Positions 40,335 through 51,939 of a DNA stretch of 64,000 nt are shown piece after piece (position 1 is the stretch's first letter; each line of letters starts with the position of its first letter). The notes under the pieces are model-generated. The model worked only from the letters and a program-made list of their open reading frames with translations, ran no database searches and was not told the DNA's origin. A program made the position numbers and the translations under genes. The stretch spans positions 192,046 through 256,045 of the forward strand of contig JADZCV010000045.1 in NCBI GenBank assembly GCA_020851375.1, given 5' to 3'. Source of the DNA: Nitrospirota bacterium. Lineage in GTDB: Bacteria > Nitrospirota > 9FT-COMBO-42-15 > HDB-SIOI813.

Positions 40335-41344
40335 ATCTCCCTGCCAACCGCCTGGGCTATCAACCTGACTTGCCTCATCATCTCTTTAAAGACCGACATC
40401 TTAAGGGACTGCTCACCATCAGAAAGGGCATTCTCAGGATTAGGATGTATCTCGACCAGAATACCGTCAGCTCCTGCTGCTACGGCAGCACGCGCCATAG
40501 GGGTTACCAGGTCCCATTTCCCGACGCCATGGCTCGGGTCAACGATTACCGGCAGGTGTGTCAATTGTTTAAGAACAGGGACTGCGCTCAGGTCAAGGGT
40601 GTTTCTGGTAGCAGTCTCAAAGGTACGAATCCCGCGCTCACATAGTATAACCTTGTGATTACCCCTCGACATAATATACTCTGCGGACATCAGAAACTCT
40701 TTTATTGTTGCAGACAGGCCTCGCTTCAGTATCACGGGCTTGTCATAGTTGCCGACCTCCTGCAGCAGCCTGAAGTTCTGCATGTTTCTGGCGCCTATCT
40801 GAATAACATCTGTATATTCATTCACCATCTCCAAATCACGCGGATCCATAAGCTCTGTCACCACCCGGAGTCCGGTTTTCTCACGAGCCTCAGCAAGGTA
40901 TTTAAGGCCTTCGAGCCCAAGTCCCTGGAAAGTGTAAGGGGATGTACGCGGCTTGAATGCGCCGCCTCTTATAAACATTCCACCCTGGTCTTTGATCTCT
41001 TTGGCAATCCCGATCAGCATCTCCCTGTTTTCTACAGCACAGGGACCGGCAATAAGCTGTATCTTCTTATCTCCAATCACAGCTCCGTTGATGTCAATAA
41101 CCGTGTCCTCAGCATGGAACTCCCTGCTCGCAAGTTTGTATGGCTTTAATATCGGGACAACCTTTTCCACACCAGGGATGGCTCCGATAGGCTGATCCAT
41201 GAGCAAACGCTCGTCTCCTATAGCTCCGAGAACTGTGCGCTCCTTGCCCTTTGAGGCATGAACCGCAAGGCCAAGGGCCTCAAGTCTTTCCTTAACATGA
41301 GCAATCTGCTCGTCAGTTGCATCAGGACGCAATACTATAATCAT
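40331..41344 (-). CDS. aroF: 3-deoxy-7-phosphoheptulonate synthase, class I-beta
   Basis: A 337-residue DAHP synthase. An N-terminal regulatory domain (about 1-70) precedes the barrel with [27 protein letters not shown] and [12 protein letters not shown]. The N-terminal domain resembles the ferredoxin-like regulatory domain of Thermotoga-type enzymes, so aromatic feedback is likely (inference). It precedes tyrA with a 4-base overlap. Confidence 0.94.
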   Translation of the reverse strand: MIIVLRPDATDEQIAHVKERLEALGLAVHASKGKERTVLGAIGDERLLMDQPIGAIPGVEKVVPILKPYKLASREFHAEDTVIDINGAVIGDKKIQLIAGPCAVENREMLIGIAKEIKDQGGMFIRGGAFKPRTSPYTFQGLGLEGLKYLAEAREKTGLRVVTELMDPRDLEMVNEYTDVIQIGARNMQNFRLLQEVGNYDKPVILKRGLSATIKEFLMSAEYIMSRGNHKVILCERGIRTFETATRNTLDLSAVPVLKQLTHLPVIVDPSHGVGKWDLVTPMARAAVAAGADGILVEIHPNPENALSDGEQSLKMSVFKEMMRQVRLIAQAVGREI

Positions 41345-41357
41345 AATATTCCTCCGT

Positions 41358-42452
41358 TCAAATGATCCCCAGCACCTTCCTCAGCGCTGCTGTAAATTTT
41401 CTGTTCTCTTCCGGCAGTCCTATGGTAACCCTTAAATCGCGCCCGCCCATATGTCTGATAATAATCCCTTCTTTCAGCATAGCATCAAATATCGCCCTGC
41501 CATCATCGGCCCGGAAATAGATGAAGTTTGCCTCAGTGGGTATATACCTGATTCCCATTGATTCAAACTCTTTGTACAGATATTCCTTTCCTTCCCCGTT
41601 TATCCGGCGGCTCTCCTCCACATGCCTCTCATCTTCAAGGGCAGCAAGCGCCGCAACCTGTGCAAGGGCATTGGTATTGAAGGGCTGTCTGACCCTGTTC
41701 ATCATGTCCGCCATTTCAACAGTAGTCAGGCCATATCCTATGCGCAGTCCGGCCAGTCCGTAGATCTTTGAAAAGGTGCGCAGAATAGTTACATTACGCC
41801 CGTCTCTCAGGTAGCCGAGTGAATCAGGATATTGATCTGATGTCACATATTCCGCATAGGCCTCATCAAAGACGACCATAACGTCCTGCGGAACTTCCTT
41901 CATGAAGTCCCTGACCTCCTGAGCCGTTGACATAGTTCCGGTAGGATTGTTCGGATTGGCTATAAAGACAAGGCGTGTCCGTGAGTTTATTTTTCCGGCC
42001 ATTGACTTCAGGTCAAACCTTTCATCCTTCATCGGCACTGTAATTATCGCTCCGTTTGCCGCTGTCATAATAAGCCTGTAAACAGAAAAGGTATTCTCCG
42101 ATGTAACGGCATTGTCACCCGGAGATACAAGGGTCCTGATCAGGAGTTCTATGATCTCGTTAGATCCATTGCCGAGGATTACAGACTCCTGAGAGATACC
42201 CCATTTTTCTGCAAGCGCCCGCCTGAGGTAGAAACCTCCACCGTCCGGGTAGCGGTTAACCTTTTTATCAATATATACCTTTATAGCCTCGATTGCTTTT
42301 CGGGACGCACCAAGCGGATTCTCGTTTGATGCAAGCTTGATGACCCCCTTTATCCCGAGTTCTCTCTCAAGCTCCTCAATTGGCTTGCCCGGCTGGTACG
42401 GCACAAGATTCTTTATATTGTCACTTACGTATTTAAGCATTGCCCAACTCAT
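41358..42452 (-). CDS. hisC: Histidinol-phosphate aminotransferase
   Basis: A 364-residue PLP enzyme. The PLP lysine lies in [18 protein letters not shown] (about 228), with NPNNPTG (about 166) and SNENPLGAS (about 40). Start at 42452 or four codons further in (ATG 42440). Set between pheA and aroF, it may also act on aromatic amino acids. Confidence 0.92.
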   Translation of the reverse strand: MSWAMLKYVSDNIKNLVPYQPGKPIEELERELGIKGVIKLASNENPLGASRKAIEAIKVYIDKKVNRYPDGGGFYLRRALAEKWGISQESVILGNGSNEIIELLIRTLVSPGDNAVTSENTFSVYRLIMTAANGAIITVPMKDERFDLKSMAGKINSRTRLVFIANPNNPTGTMSTAQEVRDFMKEVPQDVMVVFDEAYAEYVTSDQYPDSLGYLRDGRNVTILRTFSKIYGLAGLRIGYGLTTVEMADMMNRVRQPFNTNALAQVAALAALEDERHVEESRRINGEGKEYLYKEFESMGIRYIPTEANFIYFRADDGRAIFDAMLKEGIIIRHMGGRDLRVTIGLPEENRKFTAALRKVLGII

Positions 42453-42480
42453 TGCTCATTGCTTCTTCTAACTCATTGCT
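42440..42480. repeat. GCAATGAG-type repeats at the hisC start
   Basis: AGCAATGAGT-like words between the pheA stop and the hisC start, some of them overlapping the first hisC codons. Same kind as at 11585 and 20993. Confidence 0.5.
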
Positions 42481-42485
42481 TATTA

Positions 42486-43553
42486 TCATTCCCCTGCCGG
42501 ATATGACCCTAGAACTTTAAGAAATGTGCACTGCTGTTCCAGTGCGTCCAGGGCCTTCCTTATCTTCTCATCCTCTATATGACCCTCTATATCAACAAAG
42601 AATATGTATTCCCACATCTTCTTCCGTGATGGCCTCGACTCAATCTTTGTAAGATTTATCCCGCTATCAGTGAATGTCTTAAGACAACTGTAGAGTGCCC
42701 CTACCTTATCCTTGATCGAAAACATCACTGAGGTCTTATCCTTTCCGCTTTTTTGTACATGATTTTTTGCTATAACAAGAAAGCGGGTAAAGTTGCTCGA
42801 ATAATCCTCGATGTGGCTCCTGATTATCCTGAGACCGTAAAGCTGCGCTGCAAGCTCACTTGCAATGGCTGCTGCGGATGGATCCTCTGCACACATCTCA
42901 GCAGCCCGTGCAGTACTCGACACCTCAACAACAGGGATGTTTACAAGATTCTTCTCTATCCACCCCGAACACTGGGCGATCGGCTGCGGATGGGAATAGA
43001 CACACCTGATATCCGCCAGATTCCCTGTCAGGGACAGCAGGTGGTGACTTACCTCCTGTAATATCTCTGAGGTTATCTTAAGGTTGGAATCTATAAACAT
43101 ATCGAGCGTGTGATTCACAACACCTTCCGTTGAATTCTCTATAGGAACAACGCCATAATCGGCTAACCCCTTTTCAACCTCTGTAAAGACCTCCTTAATG
43201 CTGTTCACAGCTATATAGTTGGCAAAGACACCGAACTGCTTCATGCAGGCAAGATATGTAAATGTGGCTTTAGGTCCGAGATAGGCAATTCGCAACGGCT
43301 GTTCCAGAGAGAGTGAGGCAGACATGATCTCCCTGAAAACAACCCTGATAGCCTCATTGGGAAAGGGGCCCTGATTCTCCTTCTCAATCCGCTCAAATAT
43401 CTCCCTCTCCCTCTGCGGGACATGGGCCACCATCTTCTCTTCCTTCTTGATCTTACCGATCCCAATGGCCGCCTTAGCCCGTTCATTCAGTAATCTTACG
43501 ATCTCGGAATCAATCCTGTCTATCTCTTTGCGCAATTTCTCCAGCTCTTTCAT
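42486..43553 (-). CDS. pheA: Bifunctional chorismate mutase/prephenate dehydratase
   Basis: A 355-residue enzyme making phenylpyruvate. An AroQ mutase domain (LRKEIDRIDSEIVRLLNERA) is followed by the dehydratase (LGPKATFTYLA, PIENSTEGVVNHTLD) and a C-terminal ACT domain (ESRPSRKKMWEYIFFVD) for phenylalanine feedback. Confidence 0.94.
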   Translation of the reverse strand: MKELEKLRKEIDRIDSEIVRLLNERAKAAIGIGKIKKEEKMVAHVPQREREIFERIEKENQGPFPNEAIRVVFREIMSASLSLEQPLRIAYLGPKATFTYLACMKQFGVFANYIAVNSIKEVFTEVEKGLADYGVVPIENSTEGVVNHTLDMFIDSNLKITSEILQEVSHHLLSLTGNLADIRCVYSHPQPIAQCSGWIEKNLVNIPVVEVSSTARAAEMCAEDPSAAAIASELAAQLYGLRIIRSHIEDYSSNFTRFLVIAKNHVQKSGKDKTSVMFSIKDKVGALYSCLKTFTDSGINLTKIESRPSRKKMWEYIFFVDIEGHIEDEKIRKALDALEQQCTFLKVLGSYPAGE

Positions 43554-43630
43554 AGAGGGATATGATACCGTATTCTATTGGGGTTTGCAACAGAAGTGAG
43601 GCAATGATGCCTTCAAAAAGAAACCAGTTA

Positions 43631-44653
43631 TTACAGCAAACTTCCCTGCTCTGTCCCATCAGATTTGACGATCCCAAAGTGCCTGTATGCATTGGGAGTT
43701 GCAAGACGTCCCCTTGGCGTCCTGTGGAGGAACCCTTCCTGGATCAGGAATGGTTCGTAGACGTCTTCAATTGTATCCTTGTCTTCACTGATTGCAGCGG
43801 CTATCGTCTCAAGTCCTACAGGTCCGCCGCCAAATTTATCTATAATGGTCAGAAGGAGTTTTCGGTCCATGATGTCAAAACCCCTCTGGTCAATCTCAAA
43901 CATGGCAAGGGCATCCCTGGCAACCTCTCTTGTAATGATACTATCTGCCTTAACCTCAGCATAGTCCCTTACCCTTCTTAAAAGACGGTTTGCTATTCTC
44001 GGGGTTCCTCTGGAGCGGCAGGCAATCTCGTCTGCACCGTTGTCGTCAAGCTGCACATTAAGTATCTTTGCTGATCGCAGCAGTATCATCCTGAGCTCTG
44101 ACGGCTTGTAGAAATCAAGCCTTGTAATAATCCCAAACCTGTCTCGTAACGGCGAGGTAAGAAGGCCGCTTCTCGTTGTAGCTCCTATCAATGTAAATCT
44201 CGGGATATCGAGTTTTATAGTCCTGGCTGCAGGTCCCTGACCTATTATGATGTCTATCTGATAATCCTCCATTGCCGGATAGAGTATCTCTTCAATGGCA
44301 GTATTGAGCCTGTGGATCTCATCAATAAACAGGACCTCATGTTTCTGCAGATTTGTAAGTATGGCCGCAAGATCTCCCTGCCGTTCAATTGCCGGACCTG
44401 ATGTGGCCTTTATACCTACGCCAAGCTCCCTTGAGATGATGTAGGCAAGGGTTGTCTTGCCAAGACCTGGCGGGCCGTAGAAGAGGACATGATCCAGTGC
44501 ATCTCCACGCCTTTTCGCTGCCTCGATGAAGATGTGAAGGTTCTCCTTGACCTTATCCTGGCCAATATACTCATCCAGTGTCGGAGGTCGAAGTGTAGCC
44601 TCATATCTTTTTTCCTCTTCATCCAATTGCGCTGTAATTATGCGGTCCTGCAT
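43631..44653 (-). CDS. ruvB: Holliday junction branch migration ATPase RuvB
   Basis: A 340-residue AAA+ motor. [14 protein letters not shown] (P-loop, about 58), [10 protein letters not shown] (Walker B) and the C-terminal winged-helix [15 protein letters not shown] family C hairpin element lies just upstream of the ATG. Confidence 0.96.
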   Translation of the reverse strand: MQDRIITAQLDEEEKRYEATLRPPTLDEYIGQDKVKENLHIFIEAAKRRGDALDHVLFYGPPGLGKTTLAYIISRELGVGIKATSGPAIERQGDLAAILTNLQKHEVLFIDEIHRLNTAIEEILYPAMEDYQIDIIIGQGPAARTIKLDIPRFTLIGATTRSGLLTSPLRDRFGIITRLDFYKPSELRMILLRSAKILNVQLDDNGADEIACRSRGTPRIANRLLRRVRDYAEVKADSIITREVARDALAMFEIDQRGFDIMDRKLLLTIIDKFGGGPVGLETIAAAISEDKDTIEDVYEPFLIQEGFLHRTPRGRLATPNAYRHFGIVKSDGTEQGSLL

Positions 44654-44662
44654 ATAATCACT

Positions 44663-44757
44663 CGAAAATCTCCGTTCAAATCCCCCCTCCCCCCCTTTAC
44701 TAAAGTGGGGAACTGATTTTTCCCCTTTGGAAAAGGGGGACTAAGGGGGATTTTCAT
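44663..44757 (-). repeat. Family C element, copy 4, between ruvA and ruvB
   Basis: Double hairpin of family C on the minus strand, filling most of the ruvA-ruvB gap. Confidence 0.8.
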
Positions 44758-44763
44758 GCCCCT

Positions 44764-45354
44764 TTATCCCCTGGACAGCATCTTTAATGACTCCCGTATA
44801 ATAGCTTCAATCGACATCTCACTATTGCCTTCACGAACCCTTTTGATAGCCTCATAGGCCTGTGTCCTCTGGTAACCAAGGTTCATAAGCGCTGAAAGCG
44901 CATCAACCGCTGCAGAATGATCTATATGGATTTCACCTTCAGGAGTGCTCAGGGCAGGCAATTTCTCCTTCAATTCCAGTATAATCCTGGCCGCTGTCTT
45001 CTTTCCTACTCCAGGTATCATGCTAAGCCTCTTTGCATCCTCGCTTTCAACTATTTTCATCAGGTCAGATAATGATGAGCCTGACAATAAATTTAATCCC
45101 ATCTTTGGCCCCACTCCTGAAATTGAAAGTAGGGTAGTAAAGAAATCCCTCTCATCAGCGCTCAGGAAACCATACAGGCTCAGGGTATCTTCACGGACAT
45201 GCGTATATGTATGCAACATTACATCTCCGTTATCGTGCGGCAATCTCGTAAATGTGGAAAGGGGGATAAAGACCTTATAACCAAGGCCATTTACATCAAC
45301 AACAACAAACTGAGGCGTTTTAACAACAAGATGTCCGCGGACATGAGCAATCAT
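44764..45354 (-). CDS. ruvA: Holliday junction DNA helicase subunit RuvA
   Basis: A 196-residue junction-binding protein. N-terminal OB domain, then two HhH motifs (ISGVGPKMGLNLL, IPGVGKKTAARII) and a C-terminal domain binding RuvB. Its start overlaps the ruvC stop. Confidence 0.95.
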   Translation of the reverse strand: MIAHVRGHLVVKTPQFVVVDVNGLGYKVFIPLSTFTRLPHDNGDVMLHTYTHVREDTLSLYGFLSADERDFFTTLLSISGVGPKMGLNLLSGSSLSDLMKIVESEDAKRLSMIPGVGKKTAARIILELKEKLPALSTPEGEIHIDHSAAVDALSALMNLGYQRTQAYEAIKRVREGNSEMSIEAIIRESLKMLSRG

Positions 45355-45836
45355 CGAAGCTCTCTGAACTTATATGAATTGAGATGGCAAATTGCAATCG
45401 CGAGCGCGTCCGAGGCATGGTGCGAACCGGGCGGTGCCTCCATCCTGAGTATTTTCCCGACCATGTGCTGAACCTGCTCTTTCTTCGCCGCGCCATAACC
45501 GACTACCGACTGTTTGACCTCAAGCGGCGTATATTCAAAAAGGGATATACCGGAATTGACAGATGTCAGCATTATTACCCCGCTTACCTGAGACAATCTG
45601 ACCAGTGTCTGCACATTTTTTGAATAGAAGCCCTTTTCAATGACTACTGCATCAGGCCTGCATGCCTGAATGATCTTGTCAATCTCAATATGTATCTGCT
45701 GGAGGCGTCTTGAGATGTCAGACTTCTGCGGAAACTGTATCGTACCGGAAGATACGTGGAAGAGTTGATTGTCTTCTTCGTCTACAAGGCCGTAGCCAGT
45801 AACAACTGTACCAGGATCAACCCCCAGTGCACGCAT
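45351..45836 (-). CDS. ruvC: Crossover junction endodeoxyribonuclease RuvC
   Basis: A 161-residue resolvase. Start at ATG 45836, preceded by TAGGAGA; an upstream ATG at 45893 is not supported. MRALGVDPGTVVTGYG holds the first catalytic Asp, VVIEKGF the catalytic Glu and HHASDALAIAI the last Asp. Own promoter at 45864-45893. Confidence 0.95.
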   Translation of the reverse strand: MRALGVDPGTVVTGYGLVDEEDNQLFHVSSGTIQFPQKSDISRRLQQIHIEIDKIIQACRPDAVVIEKGFYSKNVQTLVRLSQVSGVIMLTSVNSGISLFEYTPLEVKQSVVGYGAAKKEQVQHMVGKILRMEAPPGSHHASDALAIAICHLNSYKFRELR

Positions 45837-45863
45837 AGAATCTCCTACCCACTTTCCATTTGA

Positions 45864-45893
45864 ATAATAGACGTTACAGCTGGCGAATGTCAA
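45864..45893 (-). promoter_or_regulatory. Candidate promoter of ruvCAB
   Basis: On the minus strand, a perfect TTGACA (45888-45893), 18-base spacer, and TATTAT (45864-45869). It lies in the gap between the trailer repeat of the CRISPR array and ruvC, so ruvC need not depend on the array transcript. Confidence 0.7.
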
Positions 45894-45936
45894 GGGGAAC
45901 TACCCCGACACTTTAAATGATTTAGGCACAGGCATA

Positions 45937-48900
45937 GATTCAATTCCTTATAGGCGCAATGAAATAAATGCGTACGGCTACAAATACATTATTAAATTTA
46001 GGTTTCAATTCCTTATAGGCGCAATGAAATGTTGAGTGTTTTTCGGACTACTCTGTAATACCCTGGTTTCAATTCCTTATAGGCGCAATGAAATTTGTGC
46101 GCACCCGTGATGGACATACCTGTAGAAAATGGTTTCAATTCCTTATAGGCGCAATGAAATTTGACAGGGTTTAACTGTATATAACTGATCTAACTTGTTT
46201 CAATTCCTTATAGGCGCAATGAAATGGCCTCACGCACAAACTCTGAGATTTTCTTATCCTCGTTTCAATTCCTTATAGGCGCAATGAAATTGACACGGTC
46301 ACGAGGAGCCATCTGTTTTATTTCGGCGTTTCAATTCCTTATAGGCGCAATGAAATCCCCATACTTATTGAATATTTTACCACTTGATACCGGTTTCAAT
46401 TCCTTATAGGCGCAATGAAATCCGAAAGTTACAGTAGACCTTGAACTTATTAAGATGTTTCAATTCCTTATAGGCGCAATGAAATCGGGATACCGTAGCG
46501 GTCTTTTTCGACAATAATCCGTTTCAATTCCTTATAGGCGCAATGAAATATTGTTTCCATATCGGCACCCCCTTAATACTCTTCTGTTTCAATTCCTTAT
46601 AGGCGCAATGAAATGGTGCTGGTGCTGCGGGAACAGGGTATATGTTGCACGTTTCAATTCCTTATAGGCGCAATGAAATAAGCGCAGTAACAGTAAATAA
46701 GGACTCCCTTATTACGTTTCAATTCCTTATAGGCGCAATGAAATTGCTGACGTCAACCTTGACCATCTTGTCGGGACATCGGCGTTTCAATTACTTATAG
46801 GCGCAATGAAATCAGTGCGACGTTATTTATGAATCCGATCTATGCTGGTTTCAATTCCTTATAGGCGCAATGAAATAATATATCAGATAGTAGACGAGAC
46901 GATGAAAGCAGTTTCAATTCCTTATAGGCGCAATGAAATTGACTAAAATTCGATTCGCTTTGTATGCTCTGAGGCAGTTTCAATTCCTTATAGGCGCAAT
47001 GAAATTATATACAAATCAGACTCTCATAGTCTATGAGAGGTTTCAATTCCTTATAGGCGCAATGAAATGTTTCGATGTGGGCAAACTGATATGGATGTAA
47101 TAGCGTTTCAATTCCTTATAGGCGCAATGAAATTGAGCTACTCCGTAACAAGCCTTTAGTATCTCAGCTGTTTCAATTCCTTATAGGCGCAATGAAATTA
47201 TTCCTGGTGAAGTACTATCAGCCGTTAATTTGTCCGTTTCAATTCCTTATAGGCGCAATGAAATGAGTGATGCCACCAATGTTACCTGTACGGATTGCGG
47301 TTTCAATTCCTTATAGGCGCAATGAAATGGAGCCACTAAAGTCTCAGCGCAGGCATTGTTCTTAGTTTCAATTCCTTATAGGCGCAATGAAATTAAACAC
47401 GGAAAAAGATGTTGTCTCATATAAGCTGTTTCAATTCCTTATAGGCGCAATGAAATTTTATCTTGTAAAAGGCACAGGCTATAAAACATATTAGTTTCAA
47501 TTCCTTATAGGCGCAATGAAATTTTATTGCAGTAACGGATTCCGATAATGCAAGTTTGTGTTTCAATTCCTTATAGGCGCAATGAAATGAGGAACCAATA
47601 TCAGATGGCATTGACTGGCCGTAGTTTCAATTCCTTATAGGCGCAATGAAATTATGCCAGGAGTTTATGTCCTGACAGTGGATGAAAGGTTTCAATTCCT
47701 TATAGGCGCAATGAAATCAGAAATGCCCACCATAGCACATTCCGGTAGAACGTTTCAATTCCTTATAGGCGCAATGAAATCAAGTTTTGCCTAAGAGAAA
47801 AGTCCTTGCCTTTCCCGTTTCAATTCCTTATAGGCGCAATGAAATGGGAATTGACGGCAATCCTATTGCAAAGTTATATCGTTTCAATTCCTTATAGGCG
47901 CAATGAAATCAGACAAAAAGGTACTGGAGGCTTAAGATAACCCTGTTTCAATTCCTTATAGGCGCAATGAAATCGTATCAGTCCACGCAGGACCGTGTAG
48001 TATCATCCGTTTCAATTCCTTATAGGCGCAATGAAATCAGCAGAAAGAGAAATCACAGATGGGAACATTACCGTTTCAATTCCTTATAGGCGCAATGAAA
48101 TGTTATACTTCTTGGCATGAAGCCGCCCTTGACGACCGTTTCAATTCCTTATAGGCGCAATGAAATCATCCGTGCTGCCCCGCATCCAGACTTCTATTAC
48201 GAGTTTCAATTCCTTATAGGCGCAATGAAATCATATTCATACGCAAATGGATTGACTGCCATATTCGTTTCAATTCCTTATAGGCGCAATGAAATATTGC
48301 GCCATATCGGACACAAGCGGCAAAATGTCCGAGTTTCAATTCCTTATAGGCGCAATGAAATGGTTTACGAGGGGTCACTCAAGGTCAAGATTAACTGTTT
48401 CAATTCCTTATAGGCGCAATGAAATCGCAAACGCAAGCCAGGTATCCTTTTCGCTCGTAAAATGTTTCAATTCCTTATAGGCGCAATGAAATACCATAGA
48501 CGCTGCTGGTCTTGCTAATGATGCTATGTTTCAATTCCTTATAGGCGCAATGAAATTTAGAAATAATGATGGAGCGGATATTGTATATAGTAGTTTCAAT
48601 TCCTTATAGGCGCAATGAAATTCATAGCAAAAAGGACAAAGAGGGCAATTATATGAGTTTCAATTCCTTATAGGCGCAATGAAATGATTTCTTGCAACAA
48701 TGCGTCTCGTCCCTGCGAAAGTTTCAATTCCTTATAGGCGCAATGAAATCCCCGTATATGGGATACGATAGATATATATTGCTCCGTTTCAATTCCTTAT
48801 AGGCGCAATGAAATGATAAAATGAAAATGATTACGACTGAAGGTAATGCGTTTCAATTCCTTATAGGCGCAATGAAATGCAGGACCGTGTAGTATCGTCC

Positions 48901-51357
48901 CGGCTGTATGGTGCGTTTCAATTCCTTATAGGCGCAATGAAATTGAATCTATGCTATCTGTTATACGAGGCTAATAACGTTTCAATTCCTTATAGGCGCA
49001 ATGAAATTTTGATCCTGTAATATCTTGGTATTTACAGAATAGACGTTTCAATTCCTTATAGGCGCAATGAAATGAGAAGGTTCAGAAGATATTTGAGCAT
49101 GAATTACAGGTTTCAATTCCTTATAGGCGCAATGAAATCATAGACATAGGGTAAACACAACCCCTTTTGTAATCAGTTTCAATTCCTTATAGGCGCAATG
49201 AAATTATCAATAAGGCAGATGCTTTCCCCTGCTGGAAGATGTTTCAATTCCTTATAGGCGCAATGAAATGGCGGCGGCGGTTAACAAAAATTTATGTTTT
49301 TCATTGTTTCAATTCCTTATAGGCGCAATGAAATTCCGTTGACCCAACCCTTACTGATAATCCTGCGGCCCTGTTTCAATTCCTTATAGGCGCAATGAAA
49401 TCTTGCAAAAGAGGATAAAGTACCGAAGCCAACAGAGTTTCAATTCCTTATAGGCGCAATGAAATGGATTATCACGCATCCCTTCTTATTCCATTCTTTT
49501 GTTTCAATTCCTTATAGGCGCAATGAAATTTCTATACTGAAAGGGCTGAATTTCAGCGGGAAATCAGTTTCAATTCCTTATAGGCGCAATGAAATGAGTA
49601 TATATCCAAGGCTAACCCAGATTATTTAGTGAGGTTTCAATTCCTTATAGGCGCAATGAAATTCAGATACGGCGAATGCACCGTCTTCTGGACAAGTAAG
49701 TTTCAATTCCTTATAGGCGCAATGAAATTCCTGCTTAAAATTAATGTTGTAACCCCAGTCCCATGTTTCAATTCCTTATAGGCGCAATGAAATAACTACG
49801 CACTCGCTCCAGTCACCGAACAGCATGTGTTTCAATTCCTTATAGGCGCAATGAAATGATAAGCTCATGCCTCTCCTATGATGTATACTTCGTTTCAATT
49901 CCTTATAGGCGCAATGAAATGCGGACCATTAATGCCAAGGCCACGCTTGGATATATCGTTTCAATTCCTTATAGGCGCAATGAAATCCGATGCCCCCTTT
50001 GACCCTATGCCTCAGAAGATACGTTTCAATTCCTTATAGGCGCAATGAAATATTGATATATCGTTCAGAGCTGCGGCTGCTACAATCGTTTCAATTCCTT
50101 ATAGGCGCAATGAAATCAAATTGAGCAGCCGCAGTAAAGTGTGCCTTTGCCGCGTTTCAATTCCTTATAGGCGCAATGAAATACAGCACCTTTAATTTAA
50201 AGATCGTCTGATCTTCTGCGTTTCAATTCCTTATAGGCGCAATGAAATGTTGCTTAAACGGAACATTTCTGAGTTCGATTACAAGTTTCAATTCCTTATA
50301 GGCGCAATGAAATTCTGCCGAAATCCTCACCAAAATATGTGCGTCCTTTGTTTCAATTCCTTATAGGCGCAATGAAATGAGGACCTCCTGAACACGGCTA
50401 CGACTTATAAGATACGTTTCAATTCCTTATAGGCGCAATGAAATCTGTAAAGGCGTACTGCATCAGGTTCCCCATATCTACGTTTCAATTCCTTATAGGC
50501 GCAATGAAATATACGCATGCCGGATGAGAACTTTATCCTATATGAGGTTTCAATTCCTTATAGGCGCAATGAAATAGCAATCTGTACGGATGCCTCTTCC
50601 ATCTCTAACGAGGTTTCAATTCCTTATAGGCGCAATGAAATAAGAATCCTGCCTCTTATCTCCCTGTCATCCAAAGTTTCAATTCCTTATAGGCGCAATG
50701 AAATTAGTGTCCGTGATTTTAACCTCAAAATTCATCACACGTTTCAATTCCTTATAGGCGCAATGAAATGATCCTAAGACATATTACAAAATGGCGCTGG
50801 CTTTAGTTTCAATTCCTTATAGGCGCAATGAAATAACTCTCCGCAAGCGACGTAAGGTCTGTGACACCAATGTTTCAATTCCTTATAGGCGCAATGAAAT
50901 TCGTATGCGGTATAGTATTGATGAGAACTTTTCTGTGTTTCAATTCCTTATAGGCGCAATGAAATTATGAGTGAGAAGATGATTGAGCAGGTGAGATCTG
51001 GGTTTCAATTCCTTATAGGCGCAATGAAATATCATCAGCAGAGAATGTACTTCCGCCTGCATCCACGTTTCAATTCCTTATAGGCGCAATGAAATACGGC
51101 ACAACAAGTACCTCTGCCGTGTTATACCAGTTTCAATTCCTTATAGGCGCAATGAAATGATCTCTTCCTCAATATCTGATTGTGTGCAATAAGACAGTTT
51201 CAATTCCTTATAGGCGCAATGAAATCGCATCACTGCAAACCTGATTTCCCGTTCGATGATCCGTTTCAATTCCTTATAGGCGCAATGAAATGCCTCCCCA
51301 CATGGTAAGTGCCATTGCCGCCTTAATCGTTTCAATTCCTTATAGGCGCAATGAAAT
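45937..51357 (-). CRISPR. Type I-B CRISPR array, 84 repeats of 29 bases, 83 spacers
   Basis: The repeat as read on the plus strand begins GTTTCAATTCC and ends GCGCAATGAAAT (29 bases). Its complement ends in ATTGAAAC, the usual 5' handle of type I-B crRNAs, so I read the array on the minus strand with the leader at the right, next to cas2. I counted 84 repeat starts from 45937 to 51329. Spacers are 34-39 bases. The repeat farthest from the leader (45937) has T to A at position 2, and the repeat at 46784 has C to A at its 11th base; both lie at the old end. Long open frames inside the array are repeat translations, not genes. Confidence 0.98.
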
Positions 51358-51586
51358 CGTTTTGCCACCCCAATAAAATAAGGGGGTTATGCAATGTTTT
51401 AATAACAAAAAAGCCACTGCTATTCGTCTACCTCCAATTATGTAAAAAGGCCACCCCTTCGACATGACAGATCTATTCCTTTGTATCTCATATTCCACAA
51501 GAGGTTACATATAATTTTCATACAGGCTCTCAAAATATGGGGTTTTCTTCCTGAGCTGCGCGATCTTATTCCAAATGGTTGACAGA
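51358..51586 (-). promoter_or_regulatory. CRISPR leader, between cas2 and the array
   Basis: A 229-base gene-free stretch directly before the first repeat in the minus-strand reading. It is AT-rich near the repeat. A candidate promoter reads TTGAGA (51528-51533), 16 bases, TATGTA (51506-51511) on the minus strand, which would place the start about 140 bases before the array. Confidence 0.7.
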
Positions 51587-51853
51587 CTACAGAATATTAT
51601 CCACCGGTTTCTTGTCCGCTCCAACTATTTCCTTTTCCAGCCATTTCTCATTACGCGACTTGAATATTATGAGTGAATCCTCCTCATCTTCTTTCATCAC
51701 TTTCTTCGCTCTGACTTTCAGTTCCTCCAGTTTAGCTTCCGTTATTTCCCCCTCGAATACTGAGTTCTGTATGTGATGCAAATAAGTCCTGCATAATTTC
51801 AACATCCTGCCGCACCTTTTCTGGTCTACATCATACACAACAATTACATACAT
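51587..51853 (-). CDS. cas2: CRISPR-associated endonuclease Cas2
   Basis: An 88-residue Cas2, partner of Cas1 in spacer integration. The first strand YVIVVYDVDQKR carries the conserved Asp, followed by NSVFEGEIT. It is the last gene of the cas operon, 86 bases downstream of cas1. Confidence 0.93.
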   Translation of the reverse strand: MYVIVVYDVDQKRCGRMLKLCRTYLHHIQNSVFEGEITEAKLEELKVRAKKVMKEDEEDSLIIFKSRNEKWLEKEIVGADKKPVDNIL

Positions 51854-51939
51854 ATCAATATCCGTTTATACCCTTAATATCAGTCAGTTCAGTTCTGCAG
51901 GTACTAAGTTCAACTACCAAGACTATTCGGGCTGCAGCA

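Noticed and set aside
45966-51328. Self-targeting spacers
   Set aside because: By eye I found no spacer matching another part of this window; the rest of the genome cannot be judged.
45937-51357. Array transcribed on the plus strand with a leader near ruvC
   Set aside because: The plus-strand repeat does not end in the ATTGAAAC handle, the degenerate repeats lie at the ruvC end, and the gap next to ruvC is a ruvC promoter rather than a leader.
48117-51368. Open frames inside the CRISPR array (for example 48117-48413 and 50517-50771, and minus-strand ones)
   Set aside because: They are the repeat translated over and over with spacers between; no RBS or protein family.
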